From Lithospermum erythrorhizon (Eukaryota; Streptophyta; Magnoliopsida; Boraginales; Boraginaceae), in the NCBI GenBank assembly GCA_019722365.1, contig JADFUC010000954.1, positions 1,054,001 to 1,118,000 on the forward strand: 64,000 nt of DNA. Reading direction: 5' to 3'. Positions 63,115-64,000 of this stretch are shown here, in pieces; the stretch's first letter is position 1; every line of letters begins with the position of its first letter. The position numbers were made by a program, and so were the translations under genes. Under the pieces are notes generated by a model. The model saw nothing but the letters and a program-made list of their open reading frames with translations. It ran no database searches and was not told where the DNA came from.

Positions 63115-64000
63115 CTGTTGAATTATTTAATGTTAAAAAATAATTAGACCATGTAATTAACATTTCCAAAAAAGATACAACAATAATAACATGTGATATA
63201 GTATCTATAAAGAGGCTCCCATTTAAGTGATATAGTGGAGGAATCGGATTGTATGTGATATTACCTTGTAATCAAGAGCAGAATCAGAATGAAAATTGAG
63301 AGAGCAAAACTTGACAAACAACAATGGGTGTGGGGCGGAATTGAAAAAAGAAAACTTAAATTAATAGAGGGGTTAATTGGCAGAATAAGTCTTTGATAAT
63401 CTTATCTAACTTACGACGGCCCTGTAAAGCCTGCTCTGACTTAGACTGATACGCTTAGCGTTGCTGCACCTCGTTATAATCAGATCGTTGTAACTATCAA
63501 CAATTTGCCGATCAGAACTCCCAATTCCAACCAAAATTGCCACATTTCACCTCTCACATTTTCCTTTCTCATTCGATTTTCGCCACCCTTTTTATTTATT
63601 TTACCATTCTACTTGTTTTCCATCCAAAATAATCTCCTACAAATGCAGAAAATGTATTTGTTAATCTCCATTTTTTAATCAAAAAGAGAATGCGCGAGAA
63701 TGAAATAATGACACCATGAATCAAAAAGAATGGTATTTTAAATATGACGATTTTGGAGGAATGCTATTACAATCGCCATTTTAAGCATGAAGAAAGATAG
63801 TCATAATAAGTGACTGCAACTTAAAGCCATTATCAGAACTAAATAGCAACTGAACTTTCCTCAAATCAATCTGCTACTTCCTCCCAATTATCTTATCGAT
63901 CTATGACCATTTCACCAATTAACTCATAGAAAAATAGCAAAACTGCTAGAATTTTTTTAGGTGTGCATATGATGTGTAAAATATTTATTGACATTCCAAA
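63115..64000. other. Window edge, upstream side of CAX remnant
   Basis: On the minus strand I looked for the expected preceding CAX exons (TEQLALYTGPTVGG, GNATELIIA, LGSILSNLL types) and found none. Either a long intron continues past the window or the gene is truncated. No other gene is seen. Confidence 0.45.

Noticed and set aside
1..64000. CRISPR array, bacterial operon, or novel defence or biosynthetic cluster
   Set aside because: The tandem repeats seen lack regular spacers, the DNA is clearly plant nuclear, and the intact genes have no shared pathway.

Overview
This window looks like nuclear DNA from a flowering plant, probably a eudicot. Reasons: genes split by GT-AG introns; a chloroplast-targeted FLU-type tetratricopeptide protein; a plant receptor-like cytoplasmic kinase; WAT1, NPF and CAX transporter relatives; Ty1/copia retrotransposons; a tRNA-derived SINE; several MITEs. 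Base composition is strongly AT-rich outside genes and transposons. The species cannot be named from the sequence alone.

Layout. 1-2790: AT-rich upstream DNA with MITE-like repeats. 2794-5204 (+): complete four-exon FLU gene, a brake on chlorophyll precursor synthesis. 5735-6540 (-): decayed C-terminal part of an NPF (NRT1/PTR) transporter. 7748-9157 (-): intact single-exon BTB/POZ (KCTD-type T1) gene. 9158-17495: about 8 kb of degenerate, partly low-complexity repeat DNA without a supportable gene. 17496-20514 (-): complete six-exon CRPK1-like kinase whose tiny first exon encodes an acylation-type N-terminus; a hAT-type MITE lies in intron 1. 20515-24800: non-genic. 24800-29210 (+): decayed copia element. 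29547-32469 (-): complete five-exon Yippee-like zinc protein gene. 33361-38565 (-): copia element with both LTRs, primer-binding site, polypurine tract and a matching 5-bp target duplication. 38571-43362: repeats.

43363-56839 (+): a WAT1-related (EamA) transporter gene expanded to 13.5 kb by insertions (a tandem duplication, a SINE with 10-bp target duplication, a MITE, a third copia element, and two unclassified insertions). Its first three exons are clean, the middle three carry frameshifts and stops, and the last exon is clean. 58711-63114 (-): a CAX-type vacuolar cation/proton exchanger, broken in its second GNxxE motif, with an ~845-bp inverted repeat in an intron. Its 5' part is not in the window.

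I see no operon-like or functional cluster: FLU, BTB, kinase and Yippee are unrelated housekeeping or signalling genes, and the three transporter relatives all look decayed. I found no convincing previously undescribed system. The points most worth a second look are the long hairpin in the CAX intron, the stepwise destruction of the WAT1 gene, the deletion-rich state of all three copia elements (biological or assembly artefact), and an unrecognised repeat-borne 176-codon frame interrupted by one TAG.
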